This document shows positions 7,795 to 17,012 of a stretch of 64,000 bases of DNA, in pieces. Under the pieces are notes generated by a model. That model was not told where the DNA came from. It saw nothing but the letters and a program-made list of their open reading frames with translations, and did not search any database. How positions within the stretch are numbered: the first letter of the stretch is position 1; each line of letters begins with the position of its first letter. The stretch is from Alitiscatomonas aceti (GTDB lineage Bacteria > Bacillota > Clostridia > Lachnospirales > Lachnospiraceae), in contig NZ_JAOQJF010000016.1 of NCBI RefSeq assembly GCF_025567195.1, positions 5,979 to 69,978 on the forward strand, read 5' to 3'. A program made the position numbers and the translations under genes.

Positions 7795-9222
7795 ATGGAA
7801 CAGCAGGGAAAGACAGAAAATAACGGAAACAGCAGGCTGGAAACGGGGAACATATGGAAACTGATGCTTTCACTTTCCATCCCCTCCATCATCGCCCAGC
7901 TGGTGGGGATCTTATATAACATGGTGGACCGGATGTTCATCGGAAGGATCGAAAATGGCACCACGGCCATGGCGGCCTTAAGTGTGTCCCTTCCGCTGAT
8001 CACCTGTATCACTGCGTTCACAAGATTAGTGGGGATCGGCGGCGCGCCCTTATGCGCCATTAAAATGGGAAAGAAGGACCAGAGGGGGGCGGAGGAGATC
8101 CTGGGGGTAAGCTTCGCCTCCCTGATCACTGTGGGAGTGATCCTTACGGTGGTGATCCTGGTTTTCCAAAGGCCCATTTTAACGCTTTTCGGCGCAGATC
8201 CCACCACCCTGGACATGGCCTGTGATTATGTGTCCATCTATGCCCTGGGAACGGTTTTCGTGATGATCTCCCTGGGCATGAATTCTTACATTACGACCCA
8301 GGGTTTCGCCCGCACCGGTATGTGCACGGTGCTCATCGGAGCCATTTTAAACATTATCTTTGATGCGTTTTTCATCAACTACCTTCATATGGGCGTCAAG
8401 GGTGCGGCCATCGCCACCATCATCGCCCAGGGGATCTCCTGTATCTGGGCCCTTTCTTTTTTATTTGGAAAAAAGAGCCTGTTAAAGATGCGGCCGGAAT
8501 TTTTCAAGGTGAAGAAGAATGTGCTTCTGCCCATCATGGCTCTGGGTGTATCGCCCTTTACCATGAGCATTACAGAAAGCCTGATCCAGATCTCCTTTAA
8601 CAATCAGCTTTCCAAATACGGCGGAACTATGGCCGTGGGCACTGTGGCCATCATGTTCAGCCTGTGGCAGTTTGTAACCCTGCCCACCCAGGGCTTCTGC
8701 CAGGGGGCCCAGCCCATTATCAGCTACAATTACGGAGCCGGAAATCTGGCCCGGGTGCGGAAGGCCTGTAAGATCAGCCATGTGCTGTGCCTGGTATTTG
8801 CTACGACCCTCACAGGCCTTATGATGATCTTCCCAGGCCCCTTTGCCGGGATCTTCAGCAACGACCCGTCGCTCCTCCATTTCAGTGCCTGGGCGCTTCC
8901 CATTTATCTGGCGGGCGGAGCGATCTTCGGAGCCCAGATCAGCTGCCAGCAGTCCTTCATGTCCCTGGGACAGGCAAAGATCTCCCTGATCCTGGCCTGC
9001 TTAAGGAAGGTCATCCTTCTGGCGCCGCTGATCTACATATTCCCTGTGACCGTGGGAAAGCTGCCCTTTGCGGCGGCCATGGCAGAGGAGATCGCGGGGC
9101 TGGTGGAATATCCGGCGGAGGTATTTTCTATTTTCTTTGCAGAGCCCGTGTCGGATATCCTCGCGGCGGTCTGTACGTCGGCGACGTTTTATGTGTTTTA
9201 TAAGAGGCATTTGAAAGACTGA
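7795..9222 (+). CDS. MATE family multidrug/cation antiporter
   Basis: A 475-residue membrane protein with about 12 transmembrane segments. The family is recognised from SIPSIIAQLVGILYNMVDRM near the N-terminus and the second-half repeat QPIISYNYGAGN. MATE proteins export drugs or metabolites using Na+ or H+ gradients; this sequence gives no substrate. It starts 16 bp after the hydrogenase gene with only a weak SD (GAGGCGG), so it may be read from the hydrogenase transcript. A strong bidirectional terminator follows. A second MATE gene lies at 38085-39485. Confidence 0.9.
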   Translation: MEQQGKTENNGNSRLETGNIWKLMLSLSIPSIIAQLVGILYNMVDRMFIGRIENGTTAMAALSVSLPLITCITAFTRLVGIGGAPLCAIKMGKKDQRGAEEILGVSFASLITVGVILTVVILVFQRPILTLFGADPTTLDMACDYVSIYALGTVFVMISLGMNSYITTQGFARTGMCTVLIGAILNIIFDAFFINYLHMGVKGAAIATIIAQGISCIWALSFLFGKKSLLKMRPEFFKVKKNVLLPIMALGVSPFTMSITESLIQISFNNQLSKYGGTMAVGTVAIMFSLWQFVTLPTQGFCQGAQPIISYNYGAGNLARVRKACKISHVLCLVFATTLTGLMMIFPGPFAGIFSNDPSLLHFSAWALPIYLAGGAIFGAQISCQQSFMSLGQAKISLILACLRKVILLAPLIYIFPVTVGKLPFAAAMAEEIAGLVEYPAEVFSIFFAEPVSDILAAVCTSATFYVFYKRHLKD

Positions 9223-9244
9223 TAGAAATAGAATAAGACAGGAA

Positions 9245-9309
9245 AAGGTCCCTTGGGAACCGGGAGAAGCCATAAAGACTCTCCCCGGTCTCAAGGGACC
9301 TTCGTTTTA
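9245..9309. terminator. Bidirectional terminator
   Basis: AAGGTCCCTTG (9245-9255) pairs with CAAGGGACCTT (9292-9302), with an inner ACCGGGAGA / TCTCCCCGGT arm. A T-run follows on the plus strand and A/T-rich flanks lie on the other. It separates the convergent MATE and P-type ATPase genes. Confidence 0.85.
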
Positions 9310-11940
9310 TTTCCCCAGCTTCCTCTGTACCGCTTTCACCACTTCCATGATGGGAATGATGAGTACGGCCAGTCCCAGGGCAATGGCGTATTCGTGAAGG
9401 CCGATGGGTGTGAACTCAAAGGCAGTGGCTAAGAACGGAACCTCGATGACGGCGGTGGTCAGGATCAGGGAAACGACCATTGCGCCGAACAGGAAGTTGT
9501 TGCGGGTCTTTAAGGTAAAGATGGAGCCGCGGCGGCTTCTCATGTTTAGGGAGTGGAAGATCTCAACCATGGACAGGGTTAGGAATGCCATAGTCGTTCC
9601 GTCCGGGCTGTTGACGAATTCCCAGACGCCGCTTTCCACATAATGGCCCACCAGATAGGAGACCATGACCAGAACGGTTACGATAAAGCCCTGGAAGAAC
9701 ACGTCAAAGCCCATGCCTCCGGCGAAGATCCCTTCCTTGGGATCCCTGGGCTTCTGCTTCATGATGTCGGATTCGCTCTTTTCCATCCCCAGAGCCAGAG
9801 CCGGGAAGCAGTCGGTGATCAGGTTGATCCATAAAAGATGGACGGGCTTCAGGATCGTAAAGCCAATGAGGGTGGAGAAGAAGATGGCCAGGACCTCAGC
9901 CAGGTTGGAGGCTAAAAGGAACTGGATGGCCTTCCGGATATTGGCATAGATCCGGCGGCCCTCTTCAACGGCAGAGACGATGGTGGCAAAGTTATCGTCC
10001 GCCAGCACCATATCGGCCACATTTTTTGTAACGTCAGTTCCGGTGATGCCCATGCCGACGCCGATGTCGGCGCTCTTGATGGACGGCGCATCGTTGACGC
10101 CGTCTCCGGTCATGGCTGTGATCTTTCCGCGGGCCTTCCAGCCGTTGACGATGCGGACCTTATGCTCTGGCTGAACACGGGCATAAACGGAAAATTCGGT
10201 GATCCGGCGGGCGAATTCCTCGTCGCTCAGATCGTCCAGCTGCGCACCTGTGATGGCCTGGTCCGGGGAGGTGATGATCCCCAGCTCCATTCCGATGGCT
10301 ACGGCAGTATCCTTGTGGTCTCCGGTGATCATAATGGGACGGATCCCGGCTTCCCGGCATTCTGCAATGGCGGTCTTCACTTCCGGACGCACGGGATCGA
10401 TCATGCCGGAGAGGCCAACGTAAGTCAGATCCTGTTCCAGGAATTCCGGTTCTGTGCTTTCCGGCATGGAGGACCAGTTTCTTTTTGCAGCGCAGAGGAC
10501 ACGGAGGGCGCGGTCGGCCATGGATTTATTGGCGGCCAGGATAGAGGCGCGGATCTCATCGGTCATTTCCACTGCAGAGCCGTTCACCATGGCTCTGGTA
10601 CAGCGTTTTAATACCTCGTCGGGAGCGCCCTTGGTGTACTGGATGATGGTCCCGTCGGCAGCCTTATGGACCGTGGACATCATTTTCCGCATGGAATCAA
10701 AGGGAGCCTCGCCCACCCGGGGCCATGCGGCCTTCAGCTCAGGCTTTAAGAGGCCGTTTTTGGCGGCGTCATTGACCAGGGCGCATTCTGTAGGTTCTCC
10801 GATGGCCTGGCCTGCTTCGGCGTCCCATTCGGAATCGGAGCAGAGAGCCATGGCTGTTTCCAGTTCCTTTTCATCGTCAGTCACATGGTCCACTACGGTC
10901 ATCCGGTTCTGGGTCAGCGTACCAGTCTTATCAGAGCAGATGATCTGGGTACAGCCTAAGGTCTCCACAGCCGTCAGCTTGCGGATGATGGCGTTTCGTT
11001 TGGACATATTGGTAACGCCGATGGAAAGTACGATGGTGACCACAGCTGCGAGACCCTCGGGGATCGCTGCCACAGCCAGGGATACGGCTACCATAAAGGA
11101 GTTTAAGATGGAGCTGCCGTTGAAGCCGGAGCGCATGAGGCCTACGGCAAAGATCACGGCGCAGATGCCCAGTACCAGTACGGTCAGGATCTTGCTGAGC
11201 TGGTTTAACTTTAACTGGAGGGGGGTCTCCTCATCCTTGGCCTGGGCCAGGGCAGAGGCGATCTTACCCATTTCTGTGTCCATGCCAGTACCAGTGAGGA
11301 CAGCCTTTCCTCGTCCGTATACCACGGTGGAGCCCATGTAGACCATGTTCTTTCTGTCGCCCAGGGGAATGTCCTTCTGTCCGCCCAGGGAAAGAAGCTC
11401 GGCGGCCTTATTGACCGGAACGGACTCGCCGGTGAGGGCGGCCTCCTCGATCTTCATGCTGGCGCTTTCAATGATCCGGCCGTCGGCAGGAACCGCATCT
11501 CCGGCCTCCAGGACTACGATATCGCCGGGGACCAGATCCTCGCTCTTTAAGGTGACGATCTTTCCGTCACGGAGGACCTTACTGGATGCGGCTGCGATTT
11601 CCTGAAGGGCTGCGATGGCCGCTTCTGCCTTTCCTTCCTGTACTACGCCGAGAACGGCGTTGATGATCACCACAGCGATAATGATGATCACGTCTGCAAA
11701 GGATTCGCCCTGATAGAACGCCGTGATGCCGGAAATAATGGCGGCGGCGATGAGGATCAGGATCATGGGATCCGAGAGCTCTTTTAAGAACCGCTTCAGA
11801 ATGGAATCCTTTTTTGCCTCCTTCAGCTTGTTCTTTCCGTACTGGGCGAGTCTTTTTTCAGCCTCGCCGGTGGAAAGACCCTGGTCGGAGGAATTTTGTG
11901 CCTTCAGCACTTCTTCATAATTTTCCAGATATTCTTTCAC
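9307..11940 (-). CDS. P-type cation ATPase (type IIA, Ca2+/Mn2+ class)
   Basis: An 877-residue membrane pump. The actuator motif is LTGES, the phosphorylation site CSDKTGTLTQN has its Asp near residue 336, the hinge is GDGVNDAPSIKSADIG, and TM4 carries PEGL. TM6 carries NLITD, the acidic/Asn cation ligands of SERCA-type pumps. The family exports Ca2+ or Mn2+ from the cytoplasm. A yybP-ykoY-like Mn2+ riboswitch with a terminator lies in the leader, so Mn2+ export is the better inference here. The start ATG 11940 (MKEYLENYEE) follows AAGGAGG. Confidence 0.9.
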   Translation of the reverse strand: MKEYLENYEEVLKAQNSSDQGLSTGEAEKRLAQYGKNKLKEAKKDSILKRFLKELSDPMILILIAAAIISGITAFYQGESFADVIIIIAVVIINAVLGVVQEGKAEAAIAALQEIAAASSKVLRDGKIVTLKSEDLVPGDIVVLEAGDAVPADGRIIESASMKIEEAALTGESVPVNKAAELLSLGGQKDIPLGDRKNMVYMGSTVVYGRGKAVLTGTGMDTEMGKIASALAQAKDEETPLQLKLNQLSKILTVLVLGICAVIFAVGLMRSGFNGSSILNSFMVAVSLAVAAIPEGLAAVVTIVLSIGVTNMSKRNAIIRKLTAVETLGCTQIICSDKTGTLTQNRMTVVDHVTDDEKELETAMALCSDSEWDAEAGQAIGEPTECALVNDAAKNGLLKPELKAAWPRVGEAPFDSMRKMMSTVHKAADGTIIQYTKGAPDEVLKRCTRAMVNGSAVEMTDEIRASILAANKSMADRALRVLCAAKRNWSSMPESTEPEFLEQDLTYVGLSGMIDPVRPEVKTAIAECREAGIRPIMITGDHKDTAVAIGMELGIITSPDQAITGAQLDDLSDEEFARRITEFSVYARVQPEHKVRIVNGWKARGKITAMTGDGVNDAPSIKSADIGVGMGITGTDVTKNVADMVLADDNFATIVSAVEEGRRIYANIRKAIQFLLASNLAEVLAIFFSTLIGFTILKPVHLLWINLITDCFPALALGMEKSESDIMKQKPRDPKEGIFAGGMGFDVFFQGFIVTVLVMVSYLVGHYVESGVWEFVNSPDGTTMAFLTLSMVEIFHSLNMRSRRGSIFTLKTRNNFLFGAMVVSLILTTAVIEVPFLATAFEFTPIGLHEYAIALGLAVLIIPIMEVVKAVQRKLGK

Positions 11941-11981
11941 GTTGCCTCCTTATCCGGAAGATAGTATGCCCGGAAAACGGG

Positions 11982-12026
11982 AAAAAAATAAGACTTATCC
12001 TCAGAGAGATCCCTTTGGATAAGTCT
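11982..12026 (-). terminator. Riboswitch expression-platform terminator of the P-type ATPase gene
   Basis: Read on the minus strand, AGACTTATCC (12026-12017) pairs with GGATAAGTCT (12000-11991) and is followed by TATTTTTTTC. It stands between the aptamer and the ATPase start codon, so it can abort transcription before the gene. Confidence 0.75.
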
Positions 12027-12056
12027 CGTTGTTTTCATGAAACGGATCAGACGGAG

Positions 12057-12150
12057 AAATCCAGGCCTGAGCCGTATCAAAACAGGACCAGGCCGGTCGG
12101 CCATGTGTGTTGATCCTGTCACACCGGGGTGTCAACTACTCCCTTATTCG
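12057..12150 (-). ncRNA. yybP-ykoY-like Mn2+ riboswitch aptamer
   Basis: On the minus strand the leader reads AATAAGGGAGTAGTTGACAC, then a hairpin-rich arm with GATCAACACACATGG and GGCCGACCGGCC, and ends GATACGGCTCAGGCCTGG. GGGAGTAG at the 5' side, an internal TCAAC, and a closing GGCNNAGNCCT segment fit the yybP-ykoY Mn2+-sensing class. The 3' segment differs somewhat from the common GCAAGACCUU. The downstream terminator and the Mn2+/Ca2+ pump support the call. In this class Mn2+ normally raises expression of exporters. Confidence 0.7.
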
Positions 12151-12297
12151 CTATTTTGTTTTGAATACCAGCGGCAGTTTTTGTCTGCCCCTTTGTTATT
12201 CAGTATTCTACCCCTGGGAAGGAAAAAAACAAGGGTATGAATTGAAAAATTGATAAAATTTCAGCAAACTTTTTGGAAAATTTTGCTAAAAACAGTC

Positions 12298-15200
12298 CTA
12301 AACCTGCAATCCCTTGACCTGGCGGGCGTTGAGCTCCTCCAGCCGTTCCTTTGTGACCGCTGCCAGCTGCTCGGCTTCGCAGGGCTCATGATCCAGGTTT
12401 TTATGGGCAGTAGCCAACATCAGCTTGATCCGGTTCAGCTGGTTTACCTCGCTGGCTCCGGGATCATAGTCCACGGCAATGATGTTGGCTTCCGGATGCT
12501 GGCGGCGCAGCTCCTTGATGACGCCCTTTCCAACGATATGGTTGGGCAGGCAGCCAAAGGGCTGGACGCAGACGATGTTCCTGGTGCCGCCCTTGATGAG
12601 CTCCAACATTTCCCCGGTCAGGAACCAGCCTTCCCCGGTCTGGTTTCCCAGGGAGACGAAGCCGCTGGCCATGGACGCCAGGTATTTGATCTTTGTGGGC
12701 GGCGTGAAGTGGACGCTCTTTTCCAGGGCGATCCGCGCCGACTTGCGGAAATACTCCAGAAGGGAGATCGCCGTATTGCAGAGCCAGGCGGTGGAGTGCT
12801 TCGCCCCCAGATGCCCGGCCTTGAAATTGCTGTTGTAGAAGCAGTACAGCAAAAAGTCCATGAGATCCGGCATCACGGCCTCGGCCCCTTCGGATTCCAG
12901 AAGCTCCACGATGTGGTTGTTGGCGGTGGGAGAGAATTTCACCAGGATCTCGCCCACGATCCCCACCTGGGGTTTTTGGATGTCCAGCCGCTCCAGGCTG
13001 TCGAAATCGCGGATGATGCCGCGGATGTTCTTTGTGAAGTTCATCATGCCCAGGGAGGGGCCGGAAAGCTCGCGTATACAGATCTTTTTCCATTTTTCAT
13101 GCAGGGCGTTGGCAGAGCCGGGCACCTTTTCATAGGGCCTGGTGGCGTACAGCACACGCATGAACACGTCTCCGTAGACCACGGCCTGCATGGCCTTGGC
13201 GATCAGGGGAGCCGTCAGGGTGAAGCCCGGGTTGGACTCCATGCCGTTGGCATTGATGGAGATCACCGGGATCTGGGGCATCCCTGCCTTTTCCAGGGCA
13301 CGGCGGATGAAGCCGATGTAGTTGGAGGCCCGGCAGCCGCCGCCGGTCTGGGTCATGACCACTGCTGTGTGGTCCAGGTCGTATTTCCCTGACAGGAGGG
13401 CGTCCATGATCTGGCCGATGACGATCAGGGACGGGTAGCAGGCATCGTTATTGACAAAGCGCAGCCCCGTATCTACGGCAGTTTTGTCGTCGTTCTGGAG
13501 AACCACCAGGTTATAGCCGAAGCTGCGGATGGCCGGCTCCAGCAGATCGAAGTGGATGGGCGACATCTGGGGGCAGAGAAGGGTGTAGGTCTTTCTCATT
13601 TCCTTTGTGAAGACCACCCGGTTATAGGCGCTGGACACGATGTTTCTGGTGTAGCGCCGTTCCTCTCTTACCCGCAGGGCGGAGATCAGGGAACGGATCC
13701 GGATCCTGGCAGCTCCCAGGTTATTGACCTCATCGATCTTCAGAACTGTATAGATCTTCCCGGCGCTGGTGAGAATATCATTGACCTGGTCCGTGGTCAC
13801 GGCGTCCAGGCCGCAGCCAAAGGAGTTCAGCTGGATCAGATCCAGGTTATCCCGGGTCTTTACAAAGGAGGCTGCGGCATAAAGCCTGGAATGGTACATC
13901 CACTGGTCAGTGACGATCAGCGGCCGCTCCACCTCTGCCAGATGGGAAATGGAATCCTCGGTCAGCACCGGAAATCCGTATGAGGTGATCAGATCTGCGA
14001 TCCCGTGGTTGATCTCCGGATCGATGTGGTAGGGCCGTCCGGCCAGAACGATGCCGTGCTTTCCGGTCTCCTCTAAATAGGAAAGCACCTCCTCACCCTT
14101 TTTCTCCACATCAGCGCGGGCCCTGGAAAGCTCTTCCCAGGCCTTATGGGCCGCAGACCGGACCTCATGCTCGGAGATCTGGAATTCATGTTTAAATTCC
14201 TGCACCAGCTGCTTTGTAAGGGTCTTTTCGTCCGTGAAGGCCATGAAGGGGTTCATGAACCGGATGTGGTTTTCCTCCAGGCCCTCCATATTGTTTTTGA
14301 TATTTTCCGCGTAGGAGGTGACGATGGGGCAGTTGTAGTGGTTCCCGGCCCCGGCCACCTCATTCCTTTCATAAGGGATGCAGGGATAGAAAATAAAGGG
14401 GACGCCCTTTTTTATGAGCCATTCCACGTGGCCATGGGACAGCTTCGCCGGATAGCATTCGGACTCGCTGGGAATGGTCTCGATGCCCAGCTCATAGATC
14501 TGGCGGCTGGACTGGGGGGACAGGATCACCTGGAAGCCCAGTTCCTTAAAGAACACAGCCCAGAAGGGGAAGTCCTCGTACATGTTCAGCACCCGCGGGA
14601 TCCCCACAGGGCCGCGGAAGGCCTTGTCGGCTGCCAGAGGCTCGTAATCGAAGATCCGGTGATATTTATAGGTATAAAGATTCGGGATATCCCGTTTGGC
14701 TTTTTCAACACCCAGGCCCCGCTCGCAGCGGTTGCCAAAGATATACTGTCTTCCTCCCTCAAAGCGGTTGATGGTCAGGACACAGTGGTTGACGCAGCCG
14801 CGGCACCGGCTCATGGTGGTGGTGTAGGTAAGGCCGATGATCCGGTCCAGAGAAAGCATGGAGGTCTCCTTCGGGTGGAGGTTATACCGTTCCCTGGCGA
14901 TCAGCGCAGCGCCGAAGGCGCCCATGATCCCGGCAATATCCGGCCGGATGGCGTTGCCGCCGGAGATCTTTTCAAAGCTCCGCAGTACGGCATCGTTGTA
15001 GAAGGTGCCGCCCTGTACCACCACATTTTTTCCCAGGTCTGAGGCGGTGGTGATCTTGATGACCTTAAATAAGGCGTTGCGGATCACCGAGTAGGCCAGG
15101 CCTGCGGAGATATCGGCCACAGACGCGCCCTCCTTCTGGGCCTGCTTTACGTTGGAATTCATAAAGACCGTGCACCGGGTTCCAAGATCAATGGGATTCT

Positions 15201-16620
15201 GGGCAAACAGCGCCTCCTTTGCGAAATCCACCACGCTGTAATTTAAGGATCTGGCAAAGGTCTCGATGAAGGAGCCGCAGCCGGAGGAACAGGCTTCGTT
15301 GAGCTGGACGCTGTCCACAGTTCCGTCTTTGATGCGGATGCATTTCATGTCCTGGCCGCCGATGTCCAGAATACAGTCCACCTCCGGATCGAAGAAGGCT
15401 GCGGCATAGTAATGGGAGATGGTCTCCACCTCGCCCTCGTCCAGGAGAAAGGCCGCCTTTAAAAGGGCCTCTCCGTAGCCGGTGGAGCAGGAATAGGCGA
15501 TCTTTGCCGTTTCCGGCAGCAGGGCTTTGATCTCTTTTATGGAAGCGATGGCTGTGGCCAGGGGGCTTCCGTTGTTGCTGCTGTAAAAATGGTAAAGCAG
15601 AGAACCGTCCTCGCCCACCAGAGCTACTTTGGTGGTGGTGGAGCCGGCATCGATGCCCAGGTAGCATCTGCCGGAATAGGAGGCCAGGTCTCCGCGTTTT
15701 ACCTTATACTGGTTATGGCGGTCCAGGAATTCCTGGTAGTCGGCCTCATCCTTAAATAAGGGGTCCATCCGCTTTACCTCGAAGTCCATTTTGATCCCGC
15801 CGGAAAGGTCGGAGATGAGCTGATCCAGGGAAAGAGCCATGGTTTCCGGGGCATTCATGGCCGCTCCTACGGCTGCGAACAGGTGGGAGTGGTCCGGGGC
15901 GATGATGGCGTCGCCCTTTAAGTTCAGAGTCCGGATAAAAGCCTCCCGGAGCTCGGAAAGGAAGTGGAGCGGGCCGCCCAGGAAGGCCACGTTGCCGCGG
16001 ATGGGTTTTCCGCAGGCCAGGCCGCTGATGGTCTGGTTGACCACGGCCTGGAAGATGGAGGCCGCCAGGTCCTCCCGGGTGGCCCCCTCGTTGATCAGAG
16101 GCTGGATATCGGATTTTGCAAATACACCGCACCGGGCCGCAATGGGATAGATGGCCTTGTAATTTTTGGCGTATTCGTTGAGGCCTGCGGCGTCGGTCTG
16201 TAAAAGGGAGGCCATCTGATCGATGAAGGAGCCGGTCCCTCCGGCACAGATGCCGTTCATCCTCTGGTCGATGCCGCCGGAGAAGTAGATGATCTTTGCG
16301 TCTTCCCCGCCCAGCTCAATGGCCACGTCGGTATCGGGCGCATAATCCTGTAAGGCCGTGGCAACAGCCACGACCTCCTGGGTAAAAGGAATATTCAGAT
16401 GACCGGAAAGGGCCAGTCCGCCGGAGCCGGTGATGCTGGCGCTGACCTGGAGCTCTCCCAGCCTTTCGCGGGCCTTTTTTAAGAGCGCGGCCAGGGTCTC
16501 CTGGATATTGGCGTAATGGCGCTCATAATCTGCAAAAAGTATCTGATTGTCATTGTCAATGACAGCAGTCTTTACGGTGGTGGAACCGATATCGATCCCA
16601 AGACGGAATGTTTGATTCAT
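12298..16620 (-). CDS. Acyl-CoA dehydratase activase, long fused form (BadF/BcrA-type ATPase plus DUF2229)
   Basis: This 1440-residue cytoplasmic protein has two ASKHA ATPase domains: GIDIGSTTVKT near residue 9 and GIDAGSTTTKVA near residue 325. Each keeps the two Cys positions that bridge a [4Fe-4S] cluster in dimeric activators (CAGGTGSF and RCGVF; CSSGCGSF and RCTVF). A Cys-rich link SRCRGCVNHC follows. After it come a DUF2229 region (FKELGFQVILSPQSSRQIYE) and a C-terminal HgdB-like part. Short activators reduce 2-hydroxyacyl-CoA dehydratases at ATP cost; the role of this long form is not settled, and no dehydratase gene is adjacent. Its SD is unusually far from ATG 16620. Confidence 0.88.
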   Translation of the reverse strand: MNQTFRLGIDIGSTTVKTAVIDNDNQILFADYERHYANIQETLAALLKKARERLGELQVSASITGSGGLALSGHLNIPFTQEVVAVATALQDYAPDTDVAIELGGEDAKIIYFSGGIDQRMNGICAGGTGSFIDQMASLLQTDAAGLNEYAKNYKAIYPIAARCGVFAKSDIQPLINEGATREDLAASIFQAVVNQTISGLACGKPIRGNVAFLGGPLHFLSELREAFIRTLNLKGDAIIAPDHSHLFAAVGAAMNAPETMALSLDQLISDLSGGIKMDFEVKRMDPLFKDEADYQEFLDRHNQYKVKRGDLASYSGRCYLGIDAGSTTTKVALVGEDGSLLYHFYSSNNGSPLATAIASIKEIKALLPETAKIAYSCSTGYGEALLKAAFLLDEGEVETISHYYAAAFFDPEVDCILDIGGQDMKCIRIKDGTVDSVQLNEACSSGCGSFIETFARSLNYSVVDFAKEALFAQNPIDLGTRCTVFMNSNVKQAQKEGASVADISAGLAYSVIRNALFKVIKITTASDLGKNVVVQGGTFYNDAVLRSFEKISGGNAIRPDIAGIMGAFGAALIARERYNLHPKETSMLSLDRIIGLTYTTTMSRCRGCVNHCVLTINRFEGGRQYIFGNRCERGLGVEKAKRDIPNLYTYKYHRIFDYEPLAADKAFRGPVGIPRVLNMYEDFPFWAVFFKELGFQVILSPQSSRQIYELGIETIPSESECYPAKLSHGHVEWLIKKGVPFIFYPCIPYERNEVAGAGNHYNCPIVTSYAENIKNNMEGLEENHIRFMNPFMAFTDEKTLTKQLVQEFKHEFQISEHEVRSAAHKAWEELSRARADVEKKGEEVLSYLEETGKHGIVLAGRPYHIDPEINHGIADLITSYGFPVLTEDSISHLAEVERPLIVTDQWMYHSRLYAAASFVKTRDNLDLIQLNSFGCGLDAVTTDQVNDILTSAGKIYTVLKIDEVNNLGAARIRIRSLISALRVREERRYTRNIVSSAYNRVVFTKEMRKTYTLLCPQMSPIHFDLLEPAIRSFGYNLVVLQNDDKTAVDTGLRFVNNDACYPSLIVIGQIMDALLSGKYDLDHTAVVMTQTGGGCRASNYIGFIRRALEKAGMPQIPVISINANGMESNPGFTLTAPLIAKAMQAVVYGDVFMRVLYATRPYEKVPGSANALHEKWKKICIRELSGPSLGMMNFTKNIRGIIRDFDSLERLDIQKPQVGIVGEILVKFSPTANNHIVELLESEGAEAVMPDLMDFLLYCFYNSNFKAGHLGAKHSTAWLCNTAISLLEYFRKSARIALEKSVHFTPPTKIKYLASMASGFVSLGNQTGEGWFLTGEMLELIKGGTRNIVCVQPFGCLPNHIVGKGVIKELRRQHPEANIIAVDYDPGASEVNQLNRIKLMLATAHKNLDHEPCEAEQLAAVTKERLEELNARQVKGLQV

Positions 16621-16649
16621 GTGAGCGGGGAAATCCCCTATCCTCCTTA
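16621..16649 (-). promoter_or_regulatory. Distant SD with intervening hairpin before the activase gene
   Basis: On the minus strand the SD TAAGGAGGA (16649-16641) is about 21 nt from ATG 16620. GGGGATTTCCCC (16638-16627) lies between and can fold into a 4-bp hairpin. Folding would bring the SD to about 9 nt. No in-frame start codon lies closer. Confidence 0.5.
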
Positions 16650-16933
16650 ATCTGACAGCAGAGAGGATCGCTCCCCTCTGCCGTAAAATATCTTATGTTT
16701 ATTTTATTATAGAAAGAACGTCCGGAAGCCCCTCCGGACTGCGCCAGAGCCGCCCGCAGGAGCCGGAATACCGGAAAAAATGGTAAAACGGACCTGCCGC
16801 GCGAGGGCGCTGGATGGTTACAGTATATCATAATTTCAGCGGGGAAAACAATAGACACAATTCCCAATATGTTGACAAAAAACGCTAAAAAACCGTTAAG
16901 GATGGAAAGAACAGGAGGCCGCGCCTAAAGGAT
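16650..16933. other. Intergenic region between divergent activase and rhomboid-like genes
   Basis: About 280 bp without a convincing gene. On the minus strand there are a GAGGGGAGCGATCCTCTC hairpin, a TATAAT without a good -35, and a GTCCGGA/TCCGGAC hairpin. On the plus strand there is A/T-rich sequence. Reading frames here look like chance. Confidence 0.5.
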
Positions 16934-16963
16934 TTGACAAAAGGAAGGAGGGCGAATTATAAT
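16934..16963 (+). promoter_or_regulatory. Promoter of the rhomboid-pyk-lysA operon
   Basis: TTGACA (16934-16939), 18-bp spacer and TATAAT (16958-16963), both consensus, 49 bp before ATG 17013. Confidence 0.8.
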
Positions 16964-17012
16964 AGCAATCAAAATAAGAAAAGGATCTATTGGGTGGGAA
17001 AGGAAATTTAGA

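Noticed and set aside
10454..11341. Plus-strand frame (295 codons) opposite the P-type ATPase
   Set aside because: Ser/Ala/Thr/Arg-rich antisense product with no recognisable domain; the ATPase frame is certain.
12250..13392. Long plus-strand frame (380 codons) opposite the activase gene
   Set aside because: The minus-strand activase has clear domain motifs throughout; the plus-strand product is low-complexity (Gly/His/Asp/Val-rich) and has no motif. It is a codon-bias shadow, like the frame at 14146-15042.
16556..16867. Minus-strand frame upstream of the activase
   Set aside because: Overlaps the activase start in another frame, lacks an SD and known motifs.
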